DNA from: Maribacter sp.
GTDB lineage: Bacteria; Bacteroidota; Bacteroidia; Flavobacteriales; Flavobacteriaceae
Direction of reading: 5' to 3'
Length of the DNA: 64,000 nucleotides
Assembly: GCA_024643345.1 (NCBI GenBank)
Contig: JAHENB010000007.1
Coordinates: forward strand, 44,146 to 108,145
The notes beneath the pieces were generated by a model. That model was not told the DNA's origin, ran no database searches, and saw nothing but the letters and a program-made list of their open reading frames with translations. Both the position numbers and the translations under genes were made by a program. Below, piece after piece: positions 45,179-53,208 of the stretch (within the stretch, counting starts at the first letter, position 1; each line of letters opens with the position of its first letter).

Positions 45179-46166
45179 AATCCCTGACCTCCCGTTCAAG
45201 TACTTCCCCATCGTTGTCCAAGAAATGGTGTTCGACAGGGATATAAAAAAGCCCTTCAACCTTTCCCTTAAGACGCATATAATCTTTTTCGGTGGTGAGC
45301 ACCATAGGTTTTGAATTGAGCGTTTGCAGTTCTTGTTCCGAGAAGTAATGGTGGTCCTTGAACCGTGCATGATCAAAGGTGAGCCCGGCAAGGCTTAAAT
45401 GATCGATCAATGGGGCTGGGTCTGCGATTCCCGTAACCAAGGTAAAGGTCTTACCCTTAAAAAAGTCCAGCGATTTGGTTTCCCTTGTGGGGCTCGTGGG
45501 TAAGCCATAGGAAAGGCTACTGAATAAAACTTTTTGATGGACCTTGGGTTTTAACCGATCTTGCATGCCTTTCCGTTCGTCGGGAGTCAGGTTTGACGGG
45601 CATTTGGTGACAATGATCAAATTTGCCCTTTTTGCCTGTCCGATACCATCCCTTAAGTTTCCTGTCGGAAGGTACCAATCGGAGACGTACGGGAGGTCGT
45701 AAGTGGTCAACAGTATATTGAAACCAGCCGTTACTTTTCGGTGCTGAAAAGCATCGTCAAGTAAAATAATATCGGGTCGTACTTTTTCCGCTAAAAATTG
45801 GATACCCTCTTGTCGGTCGGCGTCTACCGCAATGGAAATCCCAGGAAATTTAGAATAAATCTGGAACGGTTCGTCTCCCAGTTCTTCAGCATCAGAGCCA
45901 GGATGGGCCAAAACAAATCCTTTCGATTTTCTCCTGTAACCCCTGCTGAGTACGGCAATTTGATGGTTCTTTTTTAAAAATGAAACCAAATACTCGATCA
46001 TTGGCGTTTTTCCCGTGCCTCCCGCGCTAAGATTGCCCACGCAGATAATCGGCATTTGGTAAGCCTTTGTTTTAAATATCCCGATATCAAAAAGGTGATT
46101 TCGCAGGCTTACCACTAGGGCATAGACCAACGAAATGGGAAAAGTTATTTTTCTTAGCAACTGCAC
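45159..46166 (-). CDS. lpxK: Tetraacyldisaccharide 4'-kinase
   Basis: A 335-residue inner-membrane-associated kinase adding the 4'-phosphate to lipid A precursor. The P-loop is VGNLSAGGTGKTPMIEYLV, with the catalytic-acid segment LLDDAFQHRKV further on, and an N-terminal hydrophobic stretch. The frame starts at GTG 46166, which gives the expected N-terminus (MQLLRKITFP). Its last 20 bases overlap the end of the convergent kinase gene. It diverges from the Nif3-like gene. Confidence 0.95.
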   Translation of the reverse strand: MQLLRKITFPISLVYALVVSLRNHLFDIGIFKTKAYQMPIICVGNLSAGGTGKTPMIEYLVSFLKKNHQIAVLSRGYRRKSKGFVLAHPGSDAEELGDEPFQIYSKFPGISIAVDADRQEGIQFLAEKVRPDIILLDDAFQHRKVTAGFNILLTTYDLPYVSDWYLPTGNLRDGIGQAKRANLIIVTKCPSNLTPDERKGMQDRLKPKVHQKVLFSSLSYGLPTSPTRETKSLDFFKGKTFTLVTGIADPAPLIDHLSLAGLTFDHARFKDHHYFSEQELQTLNSKPMVLTTEKDYMRLKGKVEGLFYIPVEHHFLDNDGEVLEREVRDFMKRDF

Positions 46167-46187
46167 AAGGGCGAAAATATAATATTT

Positions 46188-46195
46188 TATCTTTG
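46188..46195 (+). promoter_or_regulatory. Candidate -7 element of the Nif3-like gene
   Basis: TATCTTTG matches TAnnTTTG exactly, 18 bases before the ATG at 46214, in the short gap between divergent lpxK and the Nif3-like gene. Confidence 0.4.
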
Positions 46196-46213
46196 AAAGC
46201 TTACCGAAATCAT

Positions 46214-47308
46214 ATGAACGTAAAAGAAGTTGCCGATATACTGGAAAAATTGGCCCCTTTGGGCCATGCCGAGGATTTTGATAATGTCGGGCTATTGGTG
46301 GGCCGGGCCGATGCCGAGGTTACGGGTATACTTGTGACCCTTGACACTTTGGAAATCGTTATTGATGAGGCCATTGCACACCATTGCAATTTGATCGTGA
46401 GTTTCCATCCTATCATCTTTACCGGTTTGAAGAAACTTACAGGAGATAATTATGTGGAAAGAGTGGTAATAAAGGCCATTAAGAACAATATTGCCATTTA
46501 TAGCATGCATACGGCCTTGGACAATACCGCGTTAGGGGTCAATGCGAAAATCTGCGACGTTTTGGGCATCAAGAACGCCAAAATCCTGATCCCAAAAAAG
46601 GGGACTATAAAAAAATTGACCACTTATGTTCCCATAGCCAATGCAGAATCGCTGAAAGAAGCCCTATTCGAAGCGGGTGCCGGCCATATCGGCAATTATA
46701 GCCATTGCAGTTTCGATACCGATGGCTTGGGTAGTTATAGGGCTGGGCAGAATGCCAATCCCGTTAAAGGGGAGATAGGCACCACCCATTATGAAAAAGA
46801 AAAGCAGTTAAACGTCATATTCTCGTCGATCGATCAAAAAAATATATTAAAAAGTCTTTTCGAAAACCACCCTTACGAAGAGGTGGCCTATGAGGTTTTC
46901 ACCTTGGAAAATACCGATCAGAACATCGGCATGGGAATGATAGGACAATTGGCGGAGCCCATTGATGAGTTTTCTTTTCTAAAACTGGTGAAGAAAAAGA
47001 TGGGGGCGAAGGGCATCAGGCATTCTCGCCCTTTGGGAAAAAAAATCAGGAATATTGCAGTTTTGGGCGGCAGTGGTGCCTTTGCCATTGGCGCGGCCAA
47101 AGCGGCAGGTGCTGAGTTCTTTATCACTTCCGATGTAAAATACCACCAGTTCTACCAAGCTGAAAATGTCATGGTCATCGCCGATATCGGACACTATGAA
47201 ACTGAGCAGTTTACAAAAAATCTTTTAGTTGATTATCTTAAGGAAAAAATCCCTAATTTTGCAGTCCGTTTATCGGAAAGTCAAACCAATCCAATCAATT
47301 ATTTATAG
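46214..47308 (+). CDS. Nif3-like dinuclear metal center protein
   Basis: A 364-residue DUF34/NIF3 protein from the ATG at 46214. It has the metal-site motifs EDFDNVGLLVG, IVSFHPIIF, YSMHTALDN and, at the C-terminus, IADIGHYETEQ. Residues about 135-240 form the inserted PII-like domain seen in the long Nif3 form. The family makes toroidal hexamers with two metal ions; a GTP cyclohydrolase-like role has been suggested but is not settled. The next gene starts 3 bases after its stop, a pairing common in Bacteroidota. Confidence 0.93.
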   Translation: MNVKEVADILEKLAPLGHAEDFDNVGLLVGRADAEVTGILVTLDTLEIVIDEAIAHHCNLIVSFHPIIFTGLKKLTGDNYVERVVIKAIKNNIAIYSMHTALDNTALGVNAKICDVLGIKNAKILIPKKGTIKKLTTYVPIANAESLKEALFEAGAGHIGNYSHCSFDTDGLGSYRAGQNANPVKGEIGTTHYEKEKQLNVIFSSIDQKNILKSLFENHPYEEVAYEVFTLENTDQNIGMGMIGQLAEPIDEFSFLKLVKKKMGAKGIRHSRPLGKKIRNIAVLGGSGAFAIGAAKAAGAEFFITSDVKYHQFYQAENVMVIADIGHYETEQFTKNLLVDYLKEKIPNFAVRLSESQTNPINYL

Positions 47309-47311
47309 AGT

Positions 47312-48091
47312 ATGGCAAAAAAAGCAGAATTAACGGTAGAAGACAAATTAAGGGCATTGTATGATTTGCAATTAATCGATTCTAGGGTTGACGAAATTCG
47401 CAACGTTCGCGGGGAACTTCCTTTGGAGGTTGAAGATTTGGAAGATGAGGTATTGGGACTTAAATCTAGGCTAGACAAACTAAAGACCGATTTGGAGACC
47501 ATAAATTTTGAAATAGGTGCAAAAAAGAACCTCATCGATGAGGCTAAAGCGCTTATCAAAAAATATGCCGACCAGCAAAAAAATGTACGTAACAGCAGGG
47601 AATTTAATTCGATAAGCAAGGAATTGGAATTCCAAGAACTGGAAATTCAATTGGCCGAGAAGAACATTAAGGAGTTCAAGGCTCAAATTGATCAAAAGAA
47701 GGAAGTGATCGCCGAGACCAAAGAACGCCTGTCGGAGCGTGAATCGCATCTAAAGCACAAGAAGAGCGAACTCGACGCCATATTGGCGGAAACCGAGAAA
47801 GAAGAGAAAGCATTACTTGCACAATCCGAAAAATACCAAAACGAAATCGATGAGCGTTTGGTCAAGGCCTATGCAAGAATTCGAGGCAATGTAAAGAATG
47901 GTTTGGCCGTTGTACCCATCGAAAGAGGGGCATCAGGAGGGTCTTTCTTCACCATTCCTCCTCAGGTTCAAGTAGAAATCGCTTCACGCAAAAAAATAAT
48001 CACCGATGAGCACAGTGGCCGTATTCTTGTAGATCCAGTCCTGGCCGAAGAAGAACAGTCAAAAATGCACGAAATGTTCTCAAACCTCTAG
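47312..48091 (+). CDS. Coiled-coil 'C4 zinc ribbon' family protein lacking the zinc cysteines
   Basis: A 259-residue protein with a long antiparallel coiled coil (about residues 10-185) and a C-terminal domain that lines up with the zf-RING_7/CT398-type zinc ribbon. The expected CxxC...CxxC ligands are all replaced: Ser208 and Ser211 in GASGGSFFTIPPQ, Asp232 and Ser235 in TDEHSGRILVD. The surrounding family residues (IPPQ, GRIL) are kept, so the fold probably persists without zinc. Relatives such as HP0958 act as RNA or chaperone adaptors. It is cotranscribed with the Nif3-like gene and followed by a strong terminator. Confidence 0.9.
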   Translation: MAKKAELTVEDKLRALYDLQLIDSRVDEIRNVRGELPLEVEDLEDEVLGLKSRLDKLKTDLETINFEIGAKKNLIDEAKALIKKYADQQKNVRNSREFNSISKELEFQELEIQLAEKNIKEFKAQIDQKKEVIAETKERLSERESHLKHKKSELDAILAETEKEEKALLAQSEKYQNEIDERLVKAYARIRGNVKNGLAVVPIERGASGGSFFTIPPQVQVEIASRKKIITDEHSGRILVDPVLAEEEQSKMHEMFSNL

Positions 48092-48111
48092 GTTCATAAC
48101 AATCATAGTTC

Positions 48112-48141
48112 AAAGCCATCGCGAATGCGGTGGCTTTTTTT
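48112..48141 (+). terminator. Terminator of the Nif3/zinc-ribbon operon
   Basis: An 11-bp stem with one T-G wobble (48112-48122 with 48127-48137, core AAAGCCA / TGGCTTT), loop GAAT, then four more T's. It lies 20 bases past the stop. Confidence 0.85.
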
Positions 48142-48176
48142 GTTATCTTATGTTTCCAAAAAAATGAAGGATTCCT

Positions 48177-48611
48177 ATGCGCTTTACCGCCATTTGTCTT
48201 TTTGTTTTTACATTGTTGCAATCCACTAAGGTCATGGCACAACAACATCTTCGCGACTATCAATGGAAACAGCGCATCCTTTTGCTGTTCGCACCAAACC
48301 CATATGCCGCGGCCATTAAATCACAGGCCGAATTGGTACAAATGCATAAGACCGAATTTGAAGAACGCGATGTGTTGATTTTTATGGTAAGTCCCCATGC
48401 AGTATCTTCCCTTGATCATACCACTACCGGTTTGAATGCCGCCGAAGTTTACGACTATTCCCGCACAGTGGATACCTTTTCAGGGGTTGTGTTGATCGGC
48501 AAGGACGGAGGGGTTAAATTAAAGGGTGATTATGAAGTGGCGCCCCAAAGGATCATAGACCTCATAGATAGTATGCCCATGCGTAGGGCCGAAATTCGCC
48601 AGAACCCATGA
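48177..48611 (+). CDS. Secreted DUF4174 domain protein
   Basis: A 144-residue exported protein: signal peptide (MRFTAICLFVFTLLQSTKVMAQ), then a thioredoxin-like DUF4174 domain (LRDYQWKQRILLLFAPN; later GVVLIGKDGGVKLK). It has no CxxC pair, so redox activity of the thioredoxin kind is unlikely. Its function is unknown. It overlaps the next start by 4 bases (ATGA). Confidence 0.85.
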   Translation: MRFTAICLFVFTLLQSTKVMAQQHLRDYQWKQRILLLFAPNPYAAAIKSQAELVQMHKTEFEERDVLIFMVSPHAVSSLDHTTTGLNAAEVYDYSRTVDTFSGVVLIGKDGGVKLKGDYEVAPQRIIDLIDSMPMRRAEIRQNP

Positions 48612-48961
48612 AACCAAGATTTACCGCCCTAGAAATTATTTTGTTGTCTTTGGCCATCGCAGGCCTTGCGGCCACATGGTATTTCAATACCTTGTTCTAT
48701 TTGCAGGCAGAAGACACCTCCATCGGCAACTTTATTGCCCTTACCAAAACCACCTTACCGGCAAAGTCGATCAATGCCGATATCTCCGTAGTGGCGATCA
48801 CTTTCCTGATTTGGATGGTTCACGAATCCCGCAAACTGAAAATAAAGTACTGGTGGTTATTTATTCCCTTGACCTTATTGGTGGCCCTGGCTTTCAGTTT
48901 TCCCTTATTCCTTATGTTTAGGGAGCGAAGCATCAGAAAAAACAGAATGGCTTTACAGTAA
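48608..48961 (+). CDS. DUF2834 membrane protein
   Basis: A 117-residue protein with three membrane helices (about residues 9-28, 55-72 and 82-105) and the DUF2834-like core GLAATWYFNTLFYLQAEDTS. Its function is unknown. It is translationally coupled to the DUF4174 gene, and its 3' end overlaps the convergent kmo gene by 9 bases. Confidence 0.8.
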   Translation: MKPRFTALEIILLSLAIAGLAATWYFNTLFYLQAEDTSIGNFIALTKTTLPAKSINADISVVAITFLIWMVHESRKLKIKYWWLFIPLTLLVALAFSFPLFLMFRERSIRKNRMALQ

Positions 48962-50299
48962 TTCCAGCATGCGCTGCTCTACTTCCATGCTGTCCCATTT
49001 TGATTCGATATCGGGTATCTGCATTACTTGGCGCATTATGGCCTCTTGGGCATCTCCAATGGCAAGCGCATCAACATAAGGCCGGTCTGAAAAGGTTACA
49101 CGGGAATACGTAGGGATCCATCTATCGGGATGCTTGGATGCAAAGTGCTTTTCAATCTTCTTTTGTAGCAAAAATTTAGGATTGGCGGTTTTGCTACTCA
49201 TTTCCATGAAATTGCGGTAACTGAGTTCGGCAATGGCATCGGCATTCGGTTTTCGGACTTTTTCATAGGTCCTGAAAATAAGTTCCCAATCGTCGCCATA
49301 CCGATCGATGATCTTGTTGAGCTCATAAATGTCCTCAAAGCCGGCATTCATGCCCTGGCCATAAAAAGGCACTACTGCGTGGGCCGAATCACCCACCAGG
49401 GCCACTTTGTCCCAATAGGTCCACGGATAACATTTCATGGTAACCATGGCACTGGTCGGGTTCTTGAAAAAATAAACCAAAAGGTCATCGATCACCTGCA
49501 TTACATTGGGAAAGTACCTGGTAAAAAACGCTTTGGCCTCTGCTTCGTTGGTAATGCTTTCAAAGGAAACCTCCCCTTCGAAGGGCATAAAAAGGGTACA
49601 AGTAAAACTTCCATCCAAATTGGGCATGGCAATCAACATAAACTTTCCTCTGGGCCAAATATGAAACGAGTGTTTGTCAAGCTTATGGCTACCGTCTTCA
49701 TTGGGCGGAATGGTAAGTTCCTTATAGCCCACATCAATAAAATCCTGTGAATAATCGAACCTACTGCGGCGTTGCATTTTATGCCTAACCCTTGAAAAGG
49801 CACCATCACAACCAAAAACAATATCGAATTGATGTTCTTGCCATTCGCTTTTTTCGGTTTCCCCAGTATAAATCTTGGCCTCCGGCAAGTTAATATCCCA
49901 CACCCTTTGCTCAAATCGAAATACAACGCCCTCCTTTTCTGCCAAATCGATCATTTTACGGTTGAGCACCCCTCTGGATATCGACCAAATGGCCTCCCCT
50001 TCCTTGCCGTATTTTTGAAAGTATTCCGGTTGCCCTATCACGTGCATGGCACGTTTATCCAAAGGAATTCCTATTTTCTTGATTTCATCCTCGAGGCCCA
50101 CTTCCCGAAGTGCCTTCCAGCCACGGTTGCTCATCGCCAGATTGATCGACCTTCCCGAAAATTCAATGACACGAATGTCGGGCCTGCGGTCAAAGACCGT
50201 AATCGAATGTCCCAATCGTTTTAGATAGATCGCAAGCAATGAACCTACCAAACCCGAACCGATAATGGCAATGTTTTTTGGCGTTTGTTTCATAGACAT
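48953..50299 (-). CDS. kmo: Kynurenine 3-monooxygenase
   Basis: A 448-residue FAD-dependent aromatic hydroxylase converting L-kynurenine to 3-hydroxykynurenine. The N-terminal dinucleotide fold is IAIIGSGLVGSLLAIYLKRLG, and the second FAD motif is LVGDSAHAVVPFYGQGMNAG. The KMO-like FSGRSINLAMSNRG and the C-terminal region with DRPYVDALAIGD support KMO over other hydroxylases. kynU, the next pathway enzyme, lies 2.9 kb away on the same strand with three genes between, suggesting a loosely kept kynurenine cluster. Confidence 0.93.
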   Translation of the reverse strand: MSMKQTPKNIAIIGSGLVGSLLAIYLKRLGHSITVFDRRPDIRVIEFSGRSINLAMSNRGWKALREVGLEDEIKKIGIPLDKRAMHVIGQPEYFQKYGKEGEAIWSISRGVLNRKMIDLAEKEGVVFRFEQRVWDINLPEAKIYTGETEKSEWQEHQFDIVFGCDGAFSRVRHKMQRRSRFDYSQDFIDVGYKELTIPPNEDGSHKLDKHSFHIWPRGKFMLIAMPNLDGSFTCTLFMPFEGEVSFESITNEAEAKAFFTRYFPNVMQVIDDLLVYFFKNPTSAMVTMKCYPWTYWDKVALVGDSAHAVVPFYGQGMNAGFEDIYELNKIIDRYGDDWELIFRTYEKVRKPNADAIAELSYRNFMEMSSKTANPKFLLQKKIEKHFASKHPDRWIPTYSRVTFSDRPYVDALAIGDAQEAIMRQVMQIPDIESKWDSMEVEQRMLELL

Positions 50300-50478
50300 T
50301 CCACTCGGCGGAATTTATTCGCACTGATCAAGAGTGCATAGATATTACTGAAAACCGTTCCATCTGTCGTTGCTTCACGGGCAATAAAGTTAGCTTTTTT
50401 TTAACATTTTGGGAAAAACCATTTTTAAAAGTAAAATCGTATCTATTATACAATCCGCTTCGGCGTCCATATATATCC

Positions 50479-50516
50479 AAAAAGTCCTTCACATTAGGTT
50501 TGTGAAGGACTTTTTT
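50479..50516 (-). terminator. Terminator downstream of clpP
   Basis: A perfect 15-bp inverted repeat, 50479-50493 with 50501-50515 (core GTCCTTCACA / TGTGAAGGAC), 7-base loop, flanked by A5 and T6, so it can work on both strands. It lies about 60 bases past the clpP stop on the minus strand. Confidence 0.88.
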
Positions 50517-50576
50517 CTTCCCTTTTTCCTTTCCAGTATTTTGTTGTGGACTAAGCCATGCGAAAGACCGGATCAG

Positions 50577-51125
50577 TTATTTTAGGATTCCGTCCACAAT
50601 ACCGTATTCGACCGATTCTTGGGCGTTCATCCAATAGTCACGGTCAAAATCCCTCAATACCCTTTCATAATCTTGGCCACAATTTTCCGCAAGCAATCTT
50701 GCGCTCAATTCTTTTGTCTTAATGATTTCCTTGGCCTGGATCTCTATATTGGAAGCCTGTCCCCTGGCGCCACCGCTTGGCTGGTGGATCATTACCTGGG
50801 CATGCGGCTGGATAAACCGTTTTCCTTTCTTTCCAACCGAAAGCAATATAGACCCCATTGAAGCCGCCAGACCCGTACATATGGTGGAGACCGGGCTTTT
50901 CAAGGATTTGATGGTGTCGTATATCGCAAAACCGGAAGTAACGTAACCCCCTGGACTGTTGATGTACAACTGTATTTCCTTATTGTTATGCATATCGAGA
51001 TACAATAGGCGGTCAATGACGTGCTTGGCCGAATCATCGTCGACCATGCCCCAAAGAAATACCTTGCGCTCGTTCAACATTTTTTCGTCAATGGCTTCCT
51101 GTATCTTTCCTTTTTTTGAACTCAT
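50577..51125 (-). CDS. clpP: ClpP-type ATP-dependent protease proteolytic subunit
   Basis: A serine peptidase of 182 residues from the ATG at 51125 (MSSKKGKIQEAIDEKML); ATGs at 51158 and 51176 would add a tail foreign to the family. The triad is visible: Ser in GLAASMGSILLS, His in MIHQPSGGARG and Asp in FDRDYWM. It lacks the typical proline-rich propeptide, and no clpX or tig gene is adjacent, so this is probably the second, non-housekeeping ClpP paralogue often found in Bacteroidota. It degrades unfolded proteins with a Clp ATPase. Confidence 0.92.
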   Translation of the reverse strand: MSSKKGKIQEAIDEKMLNERKVFLWGMVDDDSAKHVIDRLLYLDMHNNKEIQLYINSPGGYVTSGFAIYDTIKSLKSPVSTICTGLAASMGSILLSVGKKGKRFIQPHAQVMIHQPSGGARGQASNIEIQAKEIIKTKELSARLLAENCGQDYERVLRDFDRDYWMNAQESVEYGIVDGILK

Positions 51126-51219
51126 TTTATATTTTTTATCAAGCTCAAAATTAATCATTTTATTGGGAAAAACCATTCGAATAAATCCCTTGATGTTTAA
51201 TTATATAGCCAAAAGCATT

Positions 51220-51227
51220 TATCTTTG
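51220..51227 (+). promoter_or_regulatory. Candidate -7 element of the secreted protein gene
   Basis: TATCTTTG matches TAnnTTTG exactly, 14 bases before the ATG at 51242, in the gap between divergent clpP and the secreted protein gene. Confidence 0.4.
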
Positions 51228-51241
51228 AAAAAAACAGGACA

Positions 51242-51910
51242 ATGAAAAAATTAATGACCGGCATCCTTGCGATCCTATTTATTTCAACCGGCTTTTCACT
51301 GATCGACGACACTGTTGAACAGGATAACAACATCTTGCAAAAAGTAGCTGATGCCAATGGTTTTCAAAACTGGAAAAAGGTAACTGAATTAAAATTCACC
51401 TTCAATGTTGATCGCGATGGCAAACATTTTGAACGCAGTTGGATCTGGAACCCCCGAAACAATGATATTACGGCCATCGGCGAGGAGGGCACCATAAAAT
51501 ATAACTGGGCGAACATGGATAGCACCGCCAAGAAGACCAATGGTAATTTCATCAATGACAAGTATTGGATGTTGGCCCCTTTTCAATTGGTTTGGGACGG
51601 CAATAATATCACCCACAAATATACCAGTAAGGCAACAGCCCCTATCAGTAAAAAACCAATGCAGAAAATCACCATTCACTATGGTGCCGAAGGTGGGTAT
51701 ACCCCCGGGGACGCCTATGATTTTTATTTTGGGGATGACCTTATCGTTAGGGAATGGGTTTACCGAAAAGGCAATCAAGTAGCGCCCTCAGTAGTGACCA
51801 CTTGGGAGGATTATGTTGATCTTAACGGGATAAAAATTGCCAAGACACATAAGAATGCAGAGGGAAATTTTAAGCTTCATTTTACCGGGCTGGAGGTAAA
51901 AACCAATTAG
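51242..51910 (+). CDS. Secreted protein of unknown function
   Basis: A 222-residue exported protein: signal peptide (MKKLMTGILAILFISTGFS), then a beta-rich domain with repeated aromatic strands (ELKFTFNVDRDGKHFERSW, KYWMLAPFQLVWDG, TTWEDYVDLNGIKIAKTH). The strand pattern resembles outer-membrane lipoprotein-carrier-like (LolA-type) folds, but this is only a visual impression. The 3' end overlaps the convergent MFS gene by 4 bases. Confidence 0.8.
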   Translation: MKKLMTGILAILFISTGFSLIDDTVEQDNNILQKVADANGFQNWKKVTELKFTFNVDRDGKHFERSWIWNPRNNDITAIGEEGTIKYNWANMDSTAKKTNGNFINDKYWMLAPFQLVWDGNNITHKYTSKATAPISKKPMQKITIHYGAEGGYTPGDAYDFYFGDDLIVREWVYRKGNQVAPSVVTTWEDYVDLNGIKIAKTHKNAEGNFKLHFTGLEVKTN

Positions 51911-53055
51911 GTTCTTCTGCGACCCATGAAATAAGTGGCGCCCAATACCAATATGGCGCAACATAGCATGATCCAGAAGCAGCTGACCAAGGACCAATTT
52001 TTTGCTACATAGCCCAACAAGGGCGGAGCAAAAAGAAAGCCCGAATATCCCATCCCCGCAATAAAGGAAACCCCCTGGGAAGATGCTACACCTTTCACGT
52101 TCCCACCAATACGGAACAGCTCAGGCACCATAACGGAAAAACCCAGGCCACAGAGCGCAAAACCGGCAATCGCCATATACGTTGTGGTGGTCAGCACCAT
52201 GGCGTAGCCCACAATGGCCACTAAGGCCCCTAAGGCCACAATTTTAACAGATCCCAATTTTGTGCTCACGGCATCCCCTAAAAAGCGCCCAAGGGTCATC
52301 ATCGTTGAAAATGCCAAAAACCCGAGTCCCCAAAGGGTTTCCGGCGCCATACTGATCTCTTTCAAATACAGGCCGCTCCAGTCAACGATGGCGCCTTCAC
52401 TGCCCATGGAAACGAAGGAAACAACGCCCAATAACAACAATGGTTTGAACAATTTTAGGCTGAAAGGCTCTTTCTCGACCGGCGCGGCTTTCAAATGATA
52501 GTATCTTTTCATGAAAAGAAAGTTCACTCCAATAACCAAGAGAACGGCCAATAGCATGTGCAAAGTTGGGTTGTTTAATTTGAGGATAAAAAAACTGCCC
52601 AATCCGGCCAAAACGCCCCCGAGGCTAAAAAACCCATGGGCGGCGGACATGAATTTGGTACGGTCTTCCTTTTCCAGTTCGGTCACCAGGGTGTTCATAG
52701 AAATATCGGTGATCCCACTACTTGCCCCAAACAAAAAAAGCGCGCCCATCAAAGCATATAGGTTGGGGGCCAATAAGGGCAACAAGGCCGTAAAGCACAA
52801 TACAAAAAGACTCAAACCCATGGTTTTACCGACCCCTACCCTATTGATGATCTTGGCTGCCACAGGGAAAATGGTGAATACCCCAAGTGATAGGAAGAAA
52901 ATGGCCATGCCCAACTGAGATTTGTCTATGGCCAGGTCTTCCTTTACTATAGGAATATAAATGGCCCAGGTACCAAAAAGGATGTTAAGGCTGGCGAAAA
53001 CCCAGGCAGGACCAAGATACCGCGGGTTTGAAACGATAAGCAAAAGGGATTTCAT
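51907..53055 (-). CDS. MFS transporter
   Basis: A 382-residue major facilitator protein with about 12 hydrophobic helices. The loop motif between helices 2 and 3 is degenerate (AKIINRVGVGKTMG). It resembles the YbjJ/FucP-like drug or sugar group in general pattern; the substrate cannot be told. It lies between kmo and kynU on the same strand, so transport of tryptophan-derived metabolites is conceivable, but that is inference from position only. Confidence 0.88.
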   Translation of the reverse strand: MKSLLLIVSNPRYLGPAWVFASLNILFGTWAIYIPIVKEDLAIDKSQLGMAIFFLSLGVFTIFPVAAKIINRVGVGKTMGLSLFVLCFTALLPLLAPNLYALMGALFLFGASSGITDISMNTLVTELEKEDRTKFMSAAHGFFSLGGVLAGLGSFFILKLNNPTLHMLLAVLLVIGVNFLFMKRYYHLKAAPVEKEPFSLKLFKPLLLLGVVSFVSMGSEGAIVDWSGLYLKEISMAPETLWGLGFLAFSTMMTLGRFLGDAVSTKLGSVKIVALGALVAIVGYAMVLTTTTYMAIAGFALCGLGFSVMVPELFRIGGNVKGVASSQGVSFIAGMGYSGFLFAPPLLGYVAKNWSLVSCFWIMLCCAILVLGATYFMGRRRT

Positions 53056-53208
53056 AAATCGATGGGCGGTTATAGGTTAGGATGGTGCAACATCACTGGC
53101 ATACAAGGAGGCAAAGATAAAAGAAAATCGGTTGGCCTATTTTTATCCAACTTGGAATTTTGAATTTCACCCCTATGCCCATAGGTACCCGACCATGACC
53201 ATTATCAT

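Noticed and set aside
48130..48378. 82-codon plus frame starting inside the terminator at 48112-48141
   Set aside because: It begins in the hairpin, and the true gene in another frame has a clear signal peptide and domain.
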